Assembly (NCBI GenBank): GCA_021787395.1
Contig: JAJYLZ010000006.1
Location: 32,235-96,234 of the forward strand
Source: Chloroflexota bacterium
Lineage (GTDB): Bacteria; Chloroflexota; Limnocylindria; Limnocylindrales; CSP1-4
Direction: 5' to 3'
DNA length: 64,000 nucleotides
The translations under genes were made by a program, and so were the position numbers. The notes below the pieces were generated by a model. That model was not told the origin of the DNA. It worked only from the letters and a program-made list of their open reading frames with translations, and did no database searches. Below, in pieces: positions 21,166 through 29,482 of the stretch. The stretch's first letter is position 1, and each line of letters opens with the position of its first letter.

Positions 21166-22554
21166 CTACCCGGAGGCCCGGCCGTCCGCCGGCGCCGGCC
21201 GCGGGCCGTCGAACAGCTCCACGATCCCGAGCAGCAGGGCCGCGCCCGTCGCGAGGACCACCAGCGCCCCGGCGCCCACGAACAGCATCGTGGCGTTGGC
21301 GTCGATCAGCGCGCCCGCGACGGCCATGGAGAGCGGCGAGACGCCGAAGCTGACCAGCATCACCACGCTCATGACGCGGCCCAGCATCCGGACCTCGACC
21401 CGGGCCTGCAGCCACGAGAGGGCCACGATGTTGACGTAGCCGATGCACAGCCCGGCAACCGCGAACAGCAGGAACGCCACGGCCAGGGAGTCCGCCAGCC
21501 CGACGCCGGCCATCGCGAGGCCGGCGACGGCGATGCCGACGAGCAGGATCCTGCCCTGCCGCTCGAGGCGGGCGTTGCCCGCGATCAGGGTGCCGGCGAG
21601 GCTGCCGACCCCGAAGCCGGCGGCCAGCAGCCCCAGCCCGGCGGCGCCGGCGTGGTAGCGCAGCTCGGCCAGCCAGGGCATGCCGACGGCGGCCGGGCCG
21701 TTGAGCGCGAAGTTGAGCACCAGCGACACCGCGAGCATGACGGCGATGCCGGGATCAGCCAGGACGTACCGCAGGCCGCCCCGCAGCGACGTGAGGAACG
21801 AGTCGGTCCCCGGGTCGACAACGGCCGCCGTTCCCGGCTGGGCGGACGCGGCGGCGGGTTCGACGCGGGCCCCGTCGCCGTGGCTGACCGCCGTCGCGCT
21901 GACGGCTGCACCGCCGATGAGGGCGACGATGCCCGCGGCGATCACGAACGAGGCCGCGTCGATGCCGAACGCGAGCCCGGTGCCGGCCGCGGCGACCACG
22001 ACGCCGGCGACGGGCGGCCCCGCGACCGAGGCGAGCTGCAGGGTCGCCTGGAGCAGCGAGTTCGCCGACGCCAGCCGGTCGGGGCCGACCGACCGCGGCA
22101 CGAACGCCTCCATGGCGGGGAGGAAGACGGCGTCCGCGCAGCCGAACAGGACGCCGAGCGCGGCCAGGACCGGGATCGAGGCGTTGCCGGACGCCGCCAG
22201 CACGGCGATCGCGGCCACGATGGCGGCTCGGGCCAGGTGGGACGACAGCATCAGCGATCGCGGCGACCTGCGGTCCGCCACCACGCCCATGGGCATGAGG
22301 AGGAGCGCCCGCGGCACCGAGATCGCGATGAGGACGGTGCCCAGGGCGAGCCCGGACCCGGTGAGCGTGATGACCAGCCACGACAGCGCGACGGCATGGA
22401 ACTGGTCGCCGAGGACGGAGACGCCCTCGCTCGCCCACAGCAGCCGGAAGTCCCGGACGCCGGCGGCGTCCCAGATCCGCAGGGCGCGGAGCCGTCCGAT
22501 CGGCCCCCTCGAGATCGCGGGCGCCTCAGTGGAGGGCGCGGCGGGCGTGATCAT
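21166..22554 (-). CDS. MFS transporter (EntS/MFS_3-like exporter)
   Basis: The 462-residue protein has about 12 hydrophobic helices. It opens DFRLLWASEGVSVLGDQFHAVALSWLVITLTGS and has the loop motif GVVADRRSPRSLM, both typical of the MFS_3/enterobactin-exporter-like branch. The middle hydrophilic loop (about 225-250) is Ala/Asp-rich. The substrate is unknown. It is the last gene of the DUF2089/DUF4097 operon and has a GAGGAC Shine-Dalgarno. Confidence 0.88.
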   Translation of the reverse strand: MITPAAPSTEAPAISRGPIGRLRALRIWDAAGVRDFRLLWASEGVSVLGDQFHAVALSWLVITLTGSGLALGTVLIAISVPRALLLMPMGVVADRRSPRSLMLSSHLARAAIVAAIAVLAASGNASIPVLAALGVLFGCADAVFLPAMEAFVPRSVGPDRLASANSLLQATLQLASVAGPPVAGVVVAAAGTGLAFGIDAASFVIAAGIVALIGGAAVSATAVSHGDGARVEPAAASAQPGTAAVVDPGTDSFLTSLRGGLRYVLADPGIAVMLAVSLVLNFALNGPAAVGMPWLAELRYHAGAAGLGLLAAGFGVGSLAGTLIAGNARLERQGRILLVGIAVAGLAMAGVGLADSLAVAFLLFAVAGLCIGYVNIVALSWLQARVEVRMLGRVMSVVMLVSFGVSPLSMAVAGALIDANATMLFVGAGALVVLATGAALLLGIVELFDGPRPAPADGRASG

Positions 22555-22581
22555 CAGACTGTCCTCGGACTCGCAGTCGGG

Positions 22582-22773
22582 TCAGGCGGGCCAGACGGCC
22601 GACGCCGGCCGCCCGGCGACCGCGACGCCCAGCCGGACGAGCCAGGCGCCGAACCGGAGCCGGAGGGGGCTCCGGGCGTTCGCGGGGCGCGGCGGCCGAG
22701 GAAGCTCGGACCGGCGGCGCAGCCGGTCCTCCCGGTCGCGGAACTCGGTGATGACGAGGAGCGTGGCCAGCAT
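22582..22773 (-). CDS. Small 63-residue protein, unknown
   Basis: It begins MLATLLVITEFRDREDRLRRRSE and ends in a hydrophobic segment (RFGAWLVRLGVAVAGR). The support is a strong Shine-Dalgarno (GGGAGG about 9 bases before the ATG) and a position inside a tight operon, 27 bases before the MFS gene. It is rich in arginine with an amphipathic C-terminal half. No family recognised. Confidence 0.6.
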   Translation of the reverse strand: MLATLLVITEFRDREDRLRRRSELPRPPRPANARSPLRLRFGAWLVRLGVAVAGRPASAVWPA

Positions 22774-22805
22774 GGCGGAATCGCCTCCCTTCCTGGGCAG
22801 CGTGT

Positions 22806-23204
22806 TCAGTCGATCGCGATCCGGACGCTGCCGTCCTCGTCGTCGACGACGAGGACGGGTCCGGTCACGCCTGAGCTGAGCGCGGCGCGGACGCGCTCGA
22901 CCTGCTCGCCGGAGAGGCCCGGGACCCGGTCGAGCGCGTACCGTCCGAGCGCGAGCGGCAGGCGCAGGTTGACGACGGTGCGGCCGTGGTCGCGGACCTC
23001 GACGCGCAGGGAGCGGCCGGGGGCGGCCGGGCCGGCCGGCTCGCCGCTCCCGGAGCCGCCCGGGGAGGGCGGCCGGCTGGCCGGCCCCGCCGCGGTCGCG
23101 TGCGGCCCGCCGTCGAGCGCCGCCAGGATGGGCGCCGCCTCGTCGGCGGTCAGCCGGCCCTCGGCGACGAGGCGCAGCAGCAGGTCCAGCGGGTCGGAGG
23201 CCAT
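22806..23204 (-). CDS. SHOCT-like domain protein (YvlB/LiaX-N-like)
   Basis: The 132-residue protein's first 32 residues (DPLDLLLRLVAEGRLTADEAAPILAALDG) form the short helical SHOCT-like unit seen at the ends of bacterial DUF4097/LiaX proteins. After a Gly/Pro linker comes a small beta domain (LRVEVRDHGRTVVNLRLPLALGRYALDRVPGL) that recurs in related envelope-stress proteins. It starts 3 bases after the DUF4097 stop. The role is probably in the same oligomeric or membrane-stress response as its neighbours. Confidence 0.75.
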   Translation of the reverse strand: MASDPLDLLLRLVAEGRLTADEAAPILAALDGGPHATAAGPASRPPSPGGSGSGEPAGPAAPGRSLRVEVRDHGRTVVNLRLPLALGRYALDRVPGLSGEQVERVRAALSSGVTGPVLVVDDEDGSVRIAID

Positions 23205-23207
23205 CGC

Positions 23208-24440
23208 TCAGGCCCCCGTCCGCCGGTCGACGCCCTCGAGCGCGGCCAGTCGGCTGGCGGCGGTCTCCACGTCCAGCTCGCCGCGCTCGAGCGAGCGCAG
23301 GACGTCCAGCCGGGCGGCGTCGATGTCCACTTGGCTGAGCGCCGGCACCGGCTCGGTGTCGTCGGGCTGCGGCTGGGACGCCCACGACACGCCGTCGGGA
23401 GCGGCCGCTTCGGGGTCGGGCGCCATGCCGGCCGCCGGCTCCGCGGTCGGCCGGGGCTCCGGCGCCCGGGGCGCGCCCCACGCCGTGCCCGCGGACCACG
23501 ACGCACCCCACGACGCCCAGTCCTTCGCCCAGTCCCTGGCCCACTCCGCCCAGTCCCTCCCGAACTCCGCCCAGGACGACGGGCCGGCCTCGCGCGCGCC
23601 GGAGCTGGCCGACGGTCCGGACTCCGGGGCCGGAGCGGCGTCGGGCGCGCCCGGCCGGAGCTGCACGTCGCCGGACATCGTCCTGACGTCCACCCGCACG
23701 GCCCCGGAGCCCACGCTCACCGAGCGGTGCCCCCGGGTGCCGTCCACGCGGTGCGGGAGCGACGCCCGGATGTCGCCGGTGACGGACTGCAGGTCCACGG
23801 TCACCGGGCTGCCCGTGAACAGGCGGACGTTGCCGGACACGGACGTGATCGCGTGCCGGGCCCCGGCGTCGAGGGCCGCGTCGATCGTGACGCCGCCGCT
23901 CGTCGTGGCCACCTCGGTGGCCGTCAGCCGCGGCGCGCGGACGCGCACGGAGCCCGACACGGTCCGGGCGGTGACGGCGAGCGCGCCCCGTGAATCCAGC
24001 AGGACGTCGCCCGACAGCGTCTCGACGGCGATCGGCCCGGCCTCGGCGGCGACCCGGATGTTGCCGCTGGCCGACTGCCAGCGGCTGGGGCCTGCGATGC
24101 CGATGGCGTCGACGTGACCGGAGAGCGTGCGGGCGCTGATGCGGACGCCGCGCGGCACCTCGATCTCGAGGTCCGGGCTGTGCCCCCCGCTCCTGACCGT
24201 GATCGGTCCCACCCGGAACGAGCCGACCGGGCCGTCGGTGACGCGGACCCAGCCGGGGCCCGACGTGATCTCCACGTCGCGCTCGAGGTCGTGGTCGGTC
24301 CGGCCGCGGATGACGACGCGGTCGCTGTCGGTGACGCGGAGGCGCAGCCGGTTCGCCCCGAGCCGCAGCTCGAGCTCGCCGCCGGCGGCGAGCGGCAGGA
24401 CGCGCACCGTCGGGTCGGCGGTGCTGCGGGTCTCGGTCAT
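23208..24440 (-). CDS. DUF4097 family beta-strand-repeat protein with C-terminal SHOCT-like unit
   Basis: The 410 residues carry a repetitive right-handed beta array at about 20-240, with repeats such as SGHVDAIGIAGPSRWQSASG, TLSGDVLLDSRG, TVSGSVRVRAP and TTSGGVTIDAAL. A Pro/Ala-rich linker with WAEFGRDWAEWARDWAKDW (amphipathic Trp-rich helices) and a terminal IDAARLDVLRSLERGELDVETAASRLAAL helix pair follow. This is the architecture of DUF4097/LiaX-type envelope-stress proteins. Start overlaps the DUF2089 stop by 4 bases. Confidence 0.82.
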   Translation of the reverse strand: MTETRSTADPTVRVLPLAAGGELELRLGANRLRLRVTDSDRVVIRGRTDHDLERDVEITSGPGWVRVTDGPVGSFRVGPITVRSGGHSPDLEIEVPRGVRISARTLSGHVDAIGIAGPSRWQSASGNIRVAAEAGPIAVETLSGDVLLDSRGALAVTARTVSGSVRVRAPRLTATEVATTSGGVTIDAALDAGARHAITSVSGNVRLFTGSPVTVDLQSVTGDIRASLPHRVDGTRGHRSVSVGSGAVRVDVRTMSGDVQLRPGAPDAAPAPESGPSASSGAREAGPSSWAEFGRDWAEWARDWAKDWASWGASWSAGTAWGAPRAPEPRPTAEPAAGMAPDPEAAAPDGVSWASQPQPDDTEPVPALSQVDIDAARLDVLRSLERGELDVETAASRLAALEGVDRRTGA

Positions 24441-24850
24441 CGGGCGTCCCTCCCGAGCGCCCGGATGGCCTCGGCGGCCTGCTCAGCGCTCAGCTCGTGG
24501 CGGGCGAGGCGCTCGAGGACCTCGCGTCGCCCTGTCTGGCTGTCATCGGCGGCGGCTGGCGCCGGGGCGTCCGGCTCGTCGCGCGGCCCGAAGCCGAGGG
24601 CGCGCACCAGCGCCTCGACCCTGGCCCGCACGGTCGGGTAGCTGATGCCCAGCTCCCGCTCCATGTCGCGCAGGTTGCCGCGACTGCGCAGGAAGCTCTC
24701 GAGGACCTGCGTCTGGTCGCGGGTCAGCCGGCCGAACCGCCCGACCCCGAACTCGCCCTCGATGGTGGTGCCGCACTCCCCGCAGCGGAGGCGCGTGACG
24801 ACCAGTTCATGGGCGCAGACGGGACAGGTCGCGATGACGTCGTGTGCCAC
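24437..24850 (-). CDS. DUF2089 zinc-ribbon regulator, first gene of operon
   Basis: The 137-residue protein has zinc ligands C9, C12, C23 and C26 (CPVCAHELVVTRLRCGECG). A helix-turn-helix-like DUF2089 core follows (LTRDQTQVLESFLRSRGNLRDMERELGISYPTVRARVEAL), and then the C-terminal LARHELSAEQAAEAIRAL, another SHOCT-like pair. This family is a predicted transcriptional regulator commonly next to DUF4097 genes. It has a GTG start with GAGAGGA 5 bases upstream. A strong promoter with flanking inverted repeats lies just upstream, fitting autoregulation (inference). Confidence 0.85.
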   Translation of the reverse strand: MAHDVIATCPVCAHELVVTRLRCGECGTTIEGEFGVGRFGRLTRDQTQVLESFLRSRGNLRDMERELGISYPTVRARVEALVRALGFGPRDEPDAPAPAAADDSQTGRREVLERLARHELSAEQAAEAIRALGRDAR

Positions 24851-24880
24851 GCTGTCCTCTCACTTGCGGATCTTGGTGAG

Positions 24881-24931
24881 CACATATATAAAACGGCTTT
24901 TCGTTTTTGTCAATGCGCGTTCTCATATGTG
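24881..24931 (-). promoter_or_regulatory. Near-consensus sigma-70-type promoter with flanking inverted heptamers
   Basis: On the minus strand TTGACA (24908-24913) is followed by a 17-base spacer and TATATA (24885-24890), 35 bases before the DUF2089 start. Heptamers CACATAT (24881-24887) and ATATGTG (24925-24931) form an inverted pair bracketing the promoter, one overlapping the -10, 44 bases centre to centre. The stretch is markedly AT-rich against its surroundings. It is the best -35/-10 pair noticed in the window. Confidence 0.8.
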
Positions 24932-25049
24932 AGTCGACCTTCTCGCCAGATGGGAGATCGGGGGCGCGCCTCGCTGACGGGCGCGGCGGCCGCGGGCCCG
25001 CCGGGGCGCTGCCCGGGAGCCCGGCTGCCAGCGTCTCGGCGTGCGGCCG

Positions 25050-25889
25050 TCAGCCGGGCAGGTCCAGCTCGATCGACTCCCCCGGGGCGAGGATCCGAAC
25101 CGGCACGCCCGGCGCCAGCCGCTCGACGGCGTCCGCGAACTGCGGGCCGGGCGCGGCCAGCGGCTCGGGGCGCACGCGGCGCAGCCCGGCCGGGTAGAAG
25201 GTCCCCCAGTGGATCGGGACGGCGAGGCGGGGTCGGAGCAGCGCGGCGGCCTGGGCCGCGCGGCCCGGGTCGAGGTGGCCGGGGCCGATGCTGGGCCCCC
25301 AGCCCCACACCGGCAGCAGGGCCACGTCGAGCGTCCCCGCCAGGGCCTCCATGCCCGCGAACAGGTCCGTGTCGCCCGGGAAGTAGATGTGGCGCGAGCC
25401 GCGGACCACGCAGCCGAGCGCCGGCCCGGTCGGCCCGAGCGGCTCCCGCCTGCCCGAGTGCTCGGCGGCCGTGACCTCGAAGTGGACGCGGTCGATGACC
25501 AGGCGGTCGCCGGGCGCCACCTCCTCGACCGGCCCCTCCACCGCCCGCCCGGCCAGCCTACCGAAGCCCCTGGGCACGATGACGGTCGGTCGACCCGGGA
25601 TGGCGCGCAGCGACGGCAGGTCGAGGTGGTCGTGGTGGCCGTGGCTGACGAACACCGCGTCCAGGTCGGCGAACAGCTCGGGCAGGATCGCCCTCGTCTG
25701 GCGGCGCACCGGCCCGAGGCCGTCGCGGAGCACCGGGTCGGTGAGGATCCGCAGGTCGTCCACCTCGAGCAGGAGCGTCGAGTGGCCGAGGAACGTCATC
25801 CGGCCGTGGGCGGGCCCGCGCCGCTCGGCAGGCGACGCGGCGCGGACGGCCCGCCAGCCCGGGTCAGTGGCAGCGTGGCGCGGCGGCAT
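25050..25889 (-). CDS. MBL-fold metal-dependent hydrolase (UlaG/NAPE-PLD-like)
   Basis: The 279-residue protein has metal ligands in VSHGHHDHLD (H83, H85, D87, H88), then AAEHSG, FPGDTD and the C-terminal PIHWGTF, in the order of the UlaG-like/L-ascorbate-6-phosphate-lactonase-like and NAPE-PLD-like branch. It is probably a cytosolic phosphodiesterase or lactonase; substrate unknown. The ATG at 25889 gives an N-terminal extension of ~28 basic residues before MTFLGHST, so M31 is an alternative start. Confidence 0.85.
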   Translation of the reverse strand: MPPRHAATDPGWRAVRAASPAERRGPAHGRMTFLGHSTLLLEVDDLRILTDPVLRDGLGPVRRQTRAILPELFADLDAVFVSHGHHDHLDLPSLRAIPGRPTVIVPRGFGRLAGRAVEGPVEEVAPGDRLVIDRVHFEVTAAEHSGRREPLGPTGPALGCVVRGSRHIYFPGDTDLFAGMEALAGTLDVALLPVWGWGPSIGPGHLDPGRAAQAAALLRPRLAVPIHWGTFYPAGLRRVRPEPLAAPGPQFADAVERLAPGVPVRILAPGESIELDLPG

Positions 25890-26033
25890 CCTGCGATGAT
25901 GCGCCGTCCGCGGGGGATGCGGGCGGTGTGCGCCCGCCGGGGCCTCCCGCAGACCGCGAGCGGAAGGGCGGGCGGGGACGGCGTCGCTGCCGCCCCCGCC
26001 CGCGCGTCTGGCCCCGGGGCTGAGGAGGAGGCG

Positions 26034-26879
26034 TCAGCCCGAGCGCCAGGCGCCGACAGTGGTCGAGAGCCAGCCGATGACCGAGCGGTAGTACCGGCTC
26101 GGCGCGTAGGGGTCCATCAGGGCCGACGTTCCGGGCGTCCGGACGCCGCTGAACTCGAAGCGGTAGCGGCCGGTCCGCGCGGGGTCCGACCAGAACAGCT
26201 CCGCCATCGTCATCGAGGACGGGCCCGCGAACAGCCCGCGCAGGACGTAGGCGGCGCTGGTGATCCCGCTCGCGAAGACTGCTCGGGCCCCGCCGTGCAG
26301 GAACCCGTAGCCGTAGTTGTCAACCCGCTCCACGGCCGTGGAGCGGGTGGGGTTCGCCGCGCCCCACTCGGAGTCGCCCGACGCGTAGCACAGGCGGTTG
26401 AGGATCACGACCGCGCCCGGCGCCAGGTGGAGGCGCTCCATGTCCGACTCGCCGTAGTACCTGGTCGTGGAGTCGCCGGACCCGGGGTACGGATTGAGCC
26501 CGAGGCCGTCCTTCTGGGCGGCGGAGAACGGCGGGTAGGGGCTCGGCCAGCCGTTGCCGTGGCCGAGGTAGACCAGGACGTTGGCGCCGTTCGCGGCCGC
26601 GGCGACGCGCGACCAGGTGGCGTCGGGCGTGTAGACCTTGACGACCTCGGCGCCGTAGCGGGCAGCCTGGGCGGCGAGGAGATCGGCGTTGGTCCGGTAG
26701 TTGGCGGTGCTCAGACCGGCCGGCCCGACGACGACCACGACCTTGTAGGTCGCAGCGCGGGCCGCGGGAGCGACTGCTGTCAGCGTGCCGAATCCGACCA
26801 GTGCGGCGAGGACGGCGACAAGTGCCGACCGCAGGGTCCTGAGGAGCGCCCGCTGGGCGCCTGGCCGGTGCTGGGGCAA
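26034..26879 (-). CDS. Predicted secreted caspase-fold (clan CD-like) protein
   Basis: The 281-residue protein starts at a TTG preceded by GGGGAGG at good spacing. A signal peptide spans about 1-42 (basic n-region, LVAVLAALVGFGTLTAVAPAARA). Two strand-end motifs resemble a clan CD catalytic dyad: VLVYLGHGNGW (H107-G108) and AVVILNRLCYASGD (C164). Between them is SAAQKDGLGLNP and after them a conserved-looking RVDNYGYGFLHGGARAVFASG. I infer a caspase/gingipain-like fold; peptidase activity is unproven and the substrate unknown. The frame is open far upstream but is not coding-like there. Confidence 0.7.
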   Translation of the reverse strand: MPQHRPGAQRALLRTLRSALVAVLAALVGFGTLTAVAPAARAATYKVVVVVGPAGLSTANYRTNADLLAAQAARYGAEVVKVYTPDATWSRVAAAANGANVLVYLGHGNGWPSPYPPFSAAQKDGLGLNPYPGSGDSTTRYYGESDMERLHLAPGAVVILNRLCYASGDSEWGAANPTRSTAVERVDNYGYGFLHGGARAVFASGITSAAYVLRGLFAGPSSMTMAELFWSDPARTGRYRFEFSGVRTPGTSALMDPYAPSRYYRSVIGWLSTTVGAWRSG

Positions 26880-27185
26880 CCGTCTTGCCTCCCCTCTGCC
26901 GGAACACCGCGCATGGGTCGCGGTGACGGTGGTCGTGATGCGGTCGCCGCCGGTCCGGGCGGGGCGCCGAGGCTGGCGGGAGCCTGCCGGGGCGACGGCG
27001 AGTGCGGTGCTGGGATCGTCATCGGAGCGTCCGGGGGGACGCGCGATCGGCGGAGTATGGCACGGCCGTCGGCACCTGTCGCCTGGGGCATCCTGCCGAT
27101 CGGGAGGGCGGGATATCGTTCTCCTGCCGGAACGGCGGCGGCCGCAGGGAGGCGCCGGCCGGGCGAGATCAGCACGGGAGGGCAG
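26880..27185 (+). other. 306-base divergent intergenic region
   Basis: It separates the caspase-like gene (minus) and the ABC exporter (plus). The only recognisable element is GATATCGT at 27112-27119. The same TATCGT hexamer precedes the second ABC exporter at 37495, so it is probably the -10 of a leadered transcript. No gene seen. Confidence 0.5.
27114..27119 (+). promoter_or_regulatory. Possible -10 element (TATCGT) for ABC exporter 1
   Basis: It sits about 66 bases before the GTG at 27186, which has its own GGGAGG Shine-Dalgarno. The sequence GGGATATCGT recurs exactly at 37491-37500 before ABC exporter 2. Confidence 0.4.
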
Positions 27186-28133
27186 GTGGCGGAGCCGAAC
27201 GCGGCCATCGTGACGCGAGGACTCGCCAAGCGGTACGGCAGGCAGGTCGCCCTCGACGGGCTCGACCTGCGGGTCCCGACCGCGACCGTCTACGGCTTCC
27301 TCGGGCCCAACGGCGCGGGCAAGACCACCACCCTGCGGATCCTCACCGGGCTGGTCCGCCCCGATTCCGGGTCGGTGGAGCTGCTCGGTCGGCCGTTCGG
27401 CCGCGGCGAGCGGCGGGTGCTGTTCCGGGTGGGGGCGCTGATCGAGGCGCCGTCGTTCTACCCGTTCCTGTCCGGGCGCGAGAACCTGCGGGCGCTGGCC
27501 GCCGCCGGAGGGCCGGTGCCGAGGGGCCGGGTGGACGAGGTGCTGGACCTGGTCAGCCTGCGGGACCGCGCCGGAGACCGCGTCTCCGGCTACTCGATGG
27601 GCATGCGCCAGCGGCTGGGCATCGCGGCCGCGCTGCTCAACGACCCGGCGCTGCTGCTGCTCGACGAGCCCGCCAACGGCCTCGACCCGGCGGGCATCGT
27701 GGGCCTGCGCGAGACGCTGCGCGCGCTGGCGGCCCAGGGCCGGACGGTGCTGGTGTCGAGCCACATCCTGTCCGAGGTGGAGCAGCTGGCCGACGTCGTC
27801 GGGATCATCGCCCGCGGCCGGCTGGTCCGGGAGGGCCCGGTCGCGGGCCTGCTCGCCCGGGAGGGGGAAGTGCGCCTCCGGGTGGCGCCCGACGAGGTTG
27901 CGACAGCCGGGGCGGCGCTGGAGCGCCTCCTCGGCGCGGGTTCGGTGCGGCGAGCTGACGACCGCGGCGGCGTCTGGCTGGTGGCCCGCTGCGACCCCGC
28001 TCGGGCCGCCGACCTCAACCGGCAGCTCGCCGGCGCCGGCGTGTTCGCCTCGCGGATCGAGGCGGGCGCGACGCTCGAGTCGCTGTTCCTCGAGCTGACC
28101 GGGTCCGCCCGCGACGGGCTCGGCGGCGCCTGA
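27186..28133 (+). CDS. ABC-2-type exporter, ATP-binding protein
   Basis: The 315-residue ATPase has Walker A GPNGAGKTT, signature SGYSMGMRQRLGIAAAL (a variant of LSGGQ), Walker B LLLLDEPANGLDP and the H-loop SSHIL. It has the C-terminal ~80-residue extension common in drug/bacitracin-type exporters. The GTG at 27186 has a GGGAGG Shine-Dalgarno; the long upstream open frame is not coding. The stop overlaps the permease start (TGATG). Confidence 0.92.
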   Translation: MAEPNAAIVTRGLAKRYGRQVALDGLDLRVPTATVYGFLGPNGAGKTTTLRILTGLVRPDSGSVELLGRPFGRGERRVLFRVGALIEAPSFYPFLSGRENLRALAAAGGPVPRGRVDEVLDLVSLRDRAGDRVSGYSMGMRQRLGIAAALLNDPALLLLDEPANGLDPAGIVGLRETLRALAAQGRTVLVSSHILSEVEQLADVVGIIARGRLVREGPVAGLLAREGEVRLRVAPDEVATAGAALERLLGAGSVRRADDRGGVWLVARCDPARAADLNRQLAGAGVFASRIEAGATLESLFLELTGSARDGLGGA

Positions 28134-28948
28134 TGCGGCTGTTCGGCTCGCACCTTCGCCGCCTCGTCCGCCGCCCGGCGACGCTGGTCACGTACCTGCT
28201 GCTGACCGGCCTGATCCTGCTCATCATCGTCGCCGTCGCCGCCGCGTCGCAGCAGGTGGCGGACCCCCAGTCATCCCTGGCGGCCCGGCTCATCCTGACC
28301 TTCCCGTCGGCGTGGACCCTGACGCTGGCGATGGTCGTCGCCGTCGGGGGGATGCTGGCGCTGACCTACGGGGCGGCGATCGCCGGTGCCGAGTGGAGCT
28401 GGGGCACCCTCAAGACGGCCGTCGCGCGGGGCGAGAGCCGTGCCCGGTACACCCTCGCCGCCATCGCCGGCGCCACGGTGCTGGCCTGGGCCGGCACCCT
28501 CATCGCGTACGCCGCGGGCATCGTCGGCGCGCTCGCGAGCGCAGCGGCGGTCCACATCACGAGCGCCACCCTGATCGACGCGCAGACGGCCGGCGACCTG
28601 GCCGGGCAGCTGGCCCGGACGGCGCTCGCGATCGCGATGGACGTCTCGATCGGCTACGCGATCGCCACCGTGGCCCGCAGCCAGCTGGCGGGGATCGGCG
28701 CCGGCATCGGCCTCTACTTCGGCGAGGGCATCATCGGCATCTTCGTGCCCCAGATCGTCAAGTGGGCCCCGTTCGCGGCCACGTCCGCGATGCTCGGCGG
28801 CGGGACGACGGCGGTCGCGGGCGCAGCCTCGGCGGCGTCCTCCGCCCGCCTCGACCCCGACCTGGCGGTGGTGGTCGTCGTCGCCTGGCTCGTCCTCGCG
28901 GCCGGCTTCGCCGCCGTCTGGACGGAGCGGGCCGATATCAACGGGTAG
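28133..28948 (+). CDS. ABC-2-type exporter, permease
   Basis: The 271-residue protein has about six hydrophobic helices, including LVTYLLLTGLILLIIVAVAAAS and WTLTLAMVVAVGGMLALTYGAAIAGAEWSWGTLKTAVARG, the latter typical of ABC-2 permeases of the bacitracin/lantibiotic-immunity kind. Coupled to the ATPase by a one-base overlap. The substrate is unknown. It ends 21 bases from the convergent ybaK. Confidence 0.85.
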   Translation: MRLFGSHLRRLVRRPATLVTYLLLTGLILLIIVAVAAASQQVADPQSSLAARLILTFPSAWTLTLAMVVAVGGMLALTYGAAIAGAEWSWGTLKTAVARGESRARYTLAAIAGATVLAWAGTLIAYAAGIVGALASAAAVHITSATLIDAQTAGDLAGQLARTALAIAMDVSIGYAIATVARSQLAGIGAGIGLYFGEGIIGIFVPQIVKWAPFAATSAMLGGGTTAVAGAASAASSARLDPDLAVVVVVAWLVLAAGFAAVWTERADING

Positions 28949-28969
28949 CCGCGCCCCGCTGCCGCGCCG

Positions 28970-29470
28970 CTATCCGCGCCGCGCTACAGGCGCGAGCCGT
29001 CCCTTCGTCACCGCGAGCAGGTCGCCCGCCGCCAGCTCGATCTCGAGGCCGCGCCGGCCGGCGGACACGTGGATGGTCGGGAAGTCGGCGGCGGAGGCGT
29101 CGAGCACCACCGGCAGGGGGCGACGCGTCCCGAGCGGCGAGATGCCGCCGAGCACGTAGCCGGTGGCGCGCTCGGCCTCCGCGGGGTCGGCGATCGCCGC
29201 CTTCCGGCCGCCGAGGGCGTCGGCGGCCGCCTTGAGGTCCACCTCGGCGTCGGCGGGCACGACCACCAGGCCGAGCCTGCCGTCGCAGGCCACCACGATG
29301 GTCTTGAACACGCGGGCGGCGTCGATGCCCAGGGCCTCCACCGCCTCGAGCGCATAGCCGCGCCCGCCGGCGCGGAGGCTCGCCCGCTCGTCGTGCGCAT
29401 ATTCATGCACGGTATGCGGGACCCCCGCTCGCCTCGCGACGTCGACCGCCCGTGTCCCCTGCGCGCCCAC
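28970..29470 (-). CDS. ybaK: Cys-tRNA(Pro) deacylase, YbaK/EbsC family
   Basis: The 166-residue single-domain trans-editing enzyme hydrolyses mischarged Cys-tRNA(Pro). The conserved lysine is K56 in AARVFKTIVV, followed by LGLVVVPADAEVDLKAAADALGGRKAAIADPAEAERATGYVLGGISPLG. That last GGISPLG loop is diagnostic. The GTG start lies 6 bases after GACAAT. Confidence 0.92.
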   Translation of the reverse strand: MGAQGTRAVDVARRAGVPHTVHEYAHDERASLRAGGRGYALEAVEALGIDAARVFKTIVVACDGRLGLVVVPADAEVDLKAAADALGGRKAAIADPAEAERATGYVLGGISPLGTRRPLPVVLDASAADFPTIHVSAGRRGLEIELAAGDLLAVTKGRLAPVARRG

Positions 29471-29476
29471 GGCCCC

Positions 29477-29482
29477 ATTGTC
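29477..29482 (-). promoter_or_regulatory. -10-like hexamer for ybaK
   Basis: GACAAT on the minus strand, 6 bases before the GTG at 29470. The same 140-base gap must also hold the promoter of the plus-strand helicase. Confidence 0.4.
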
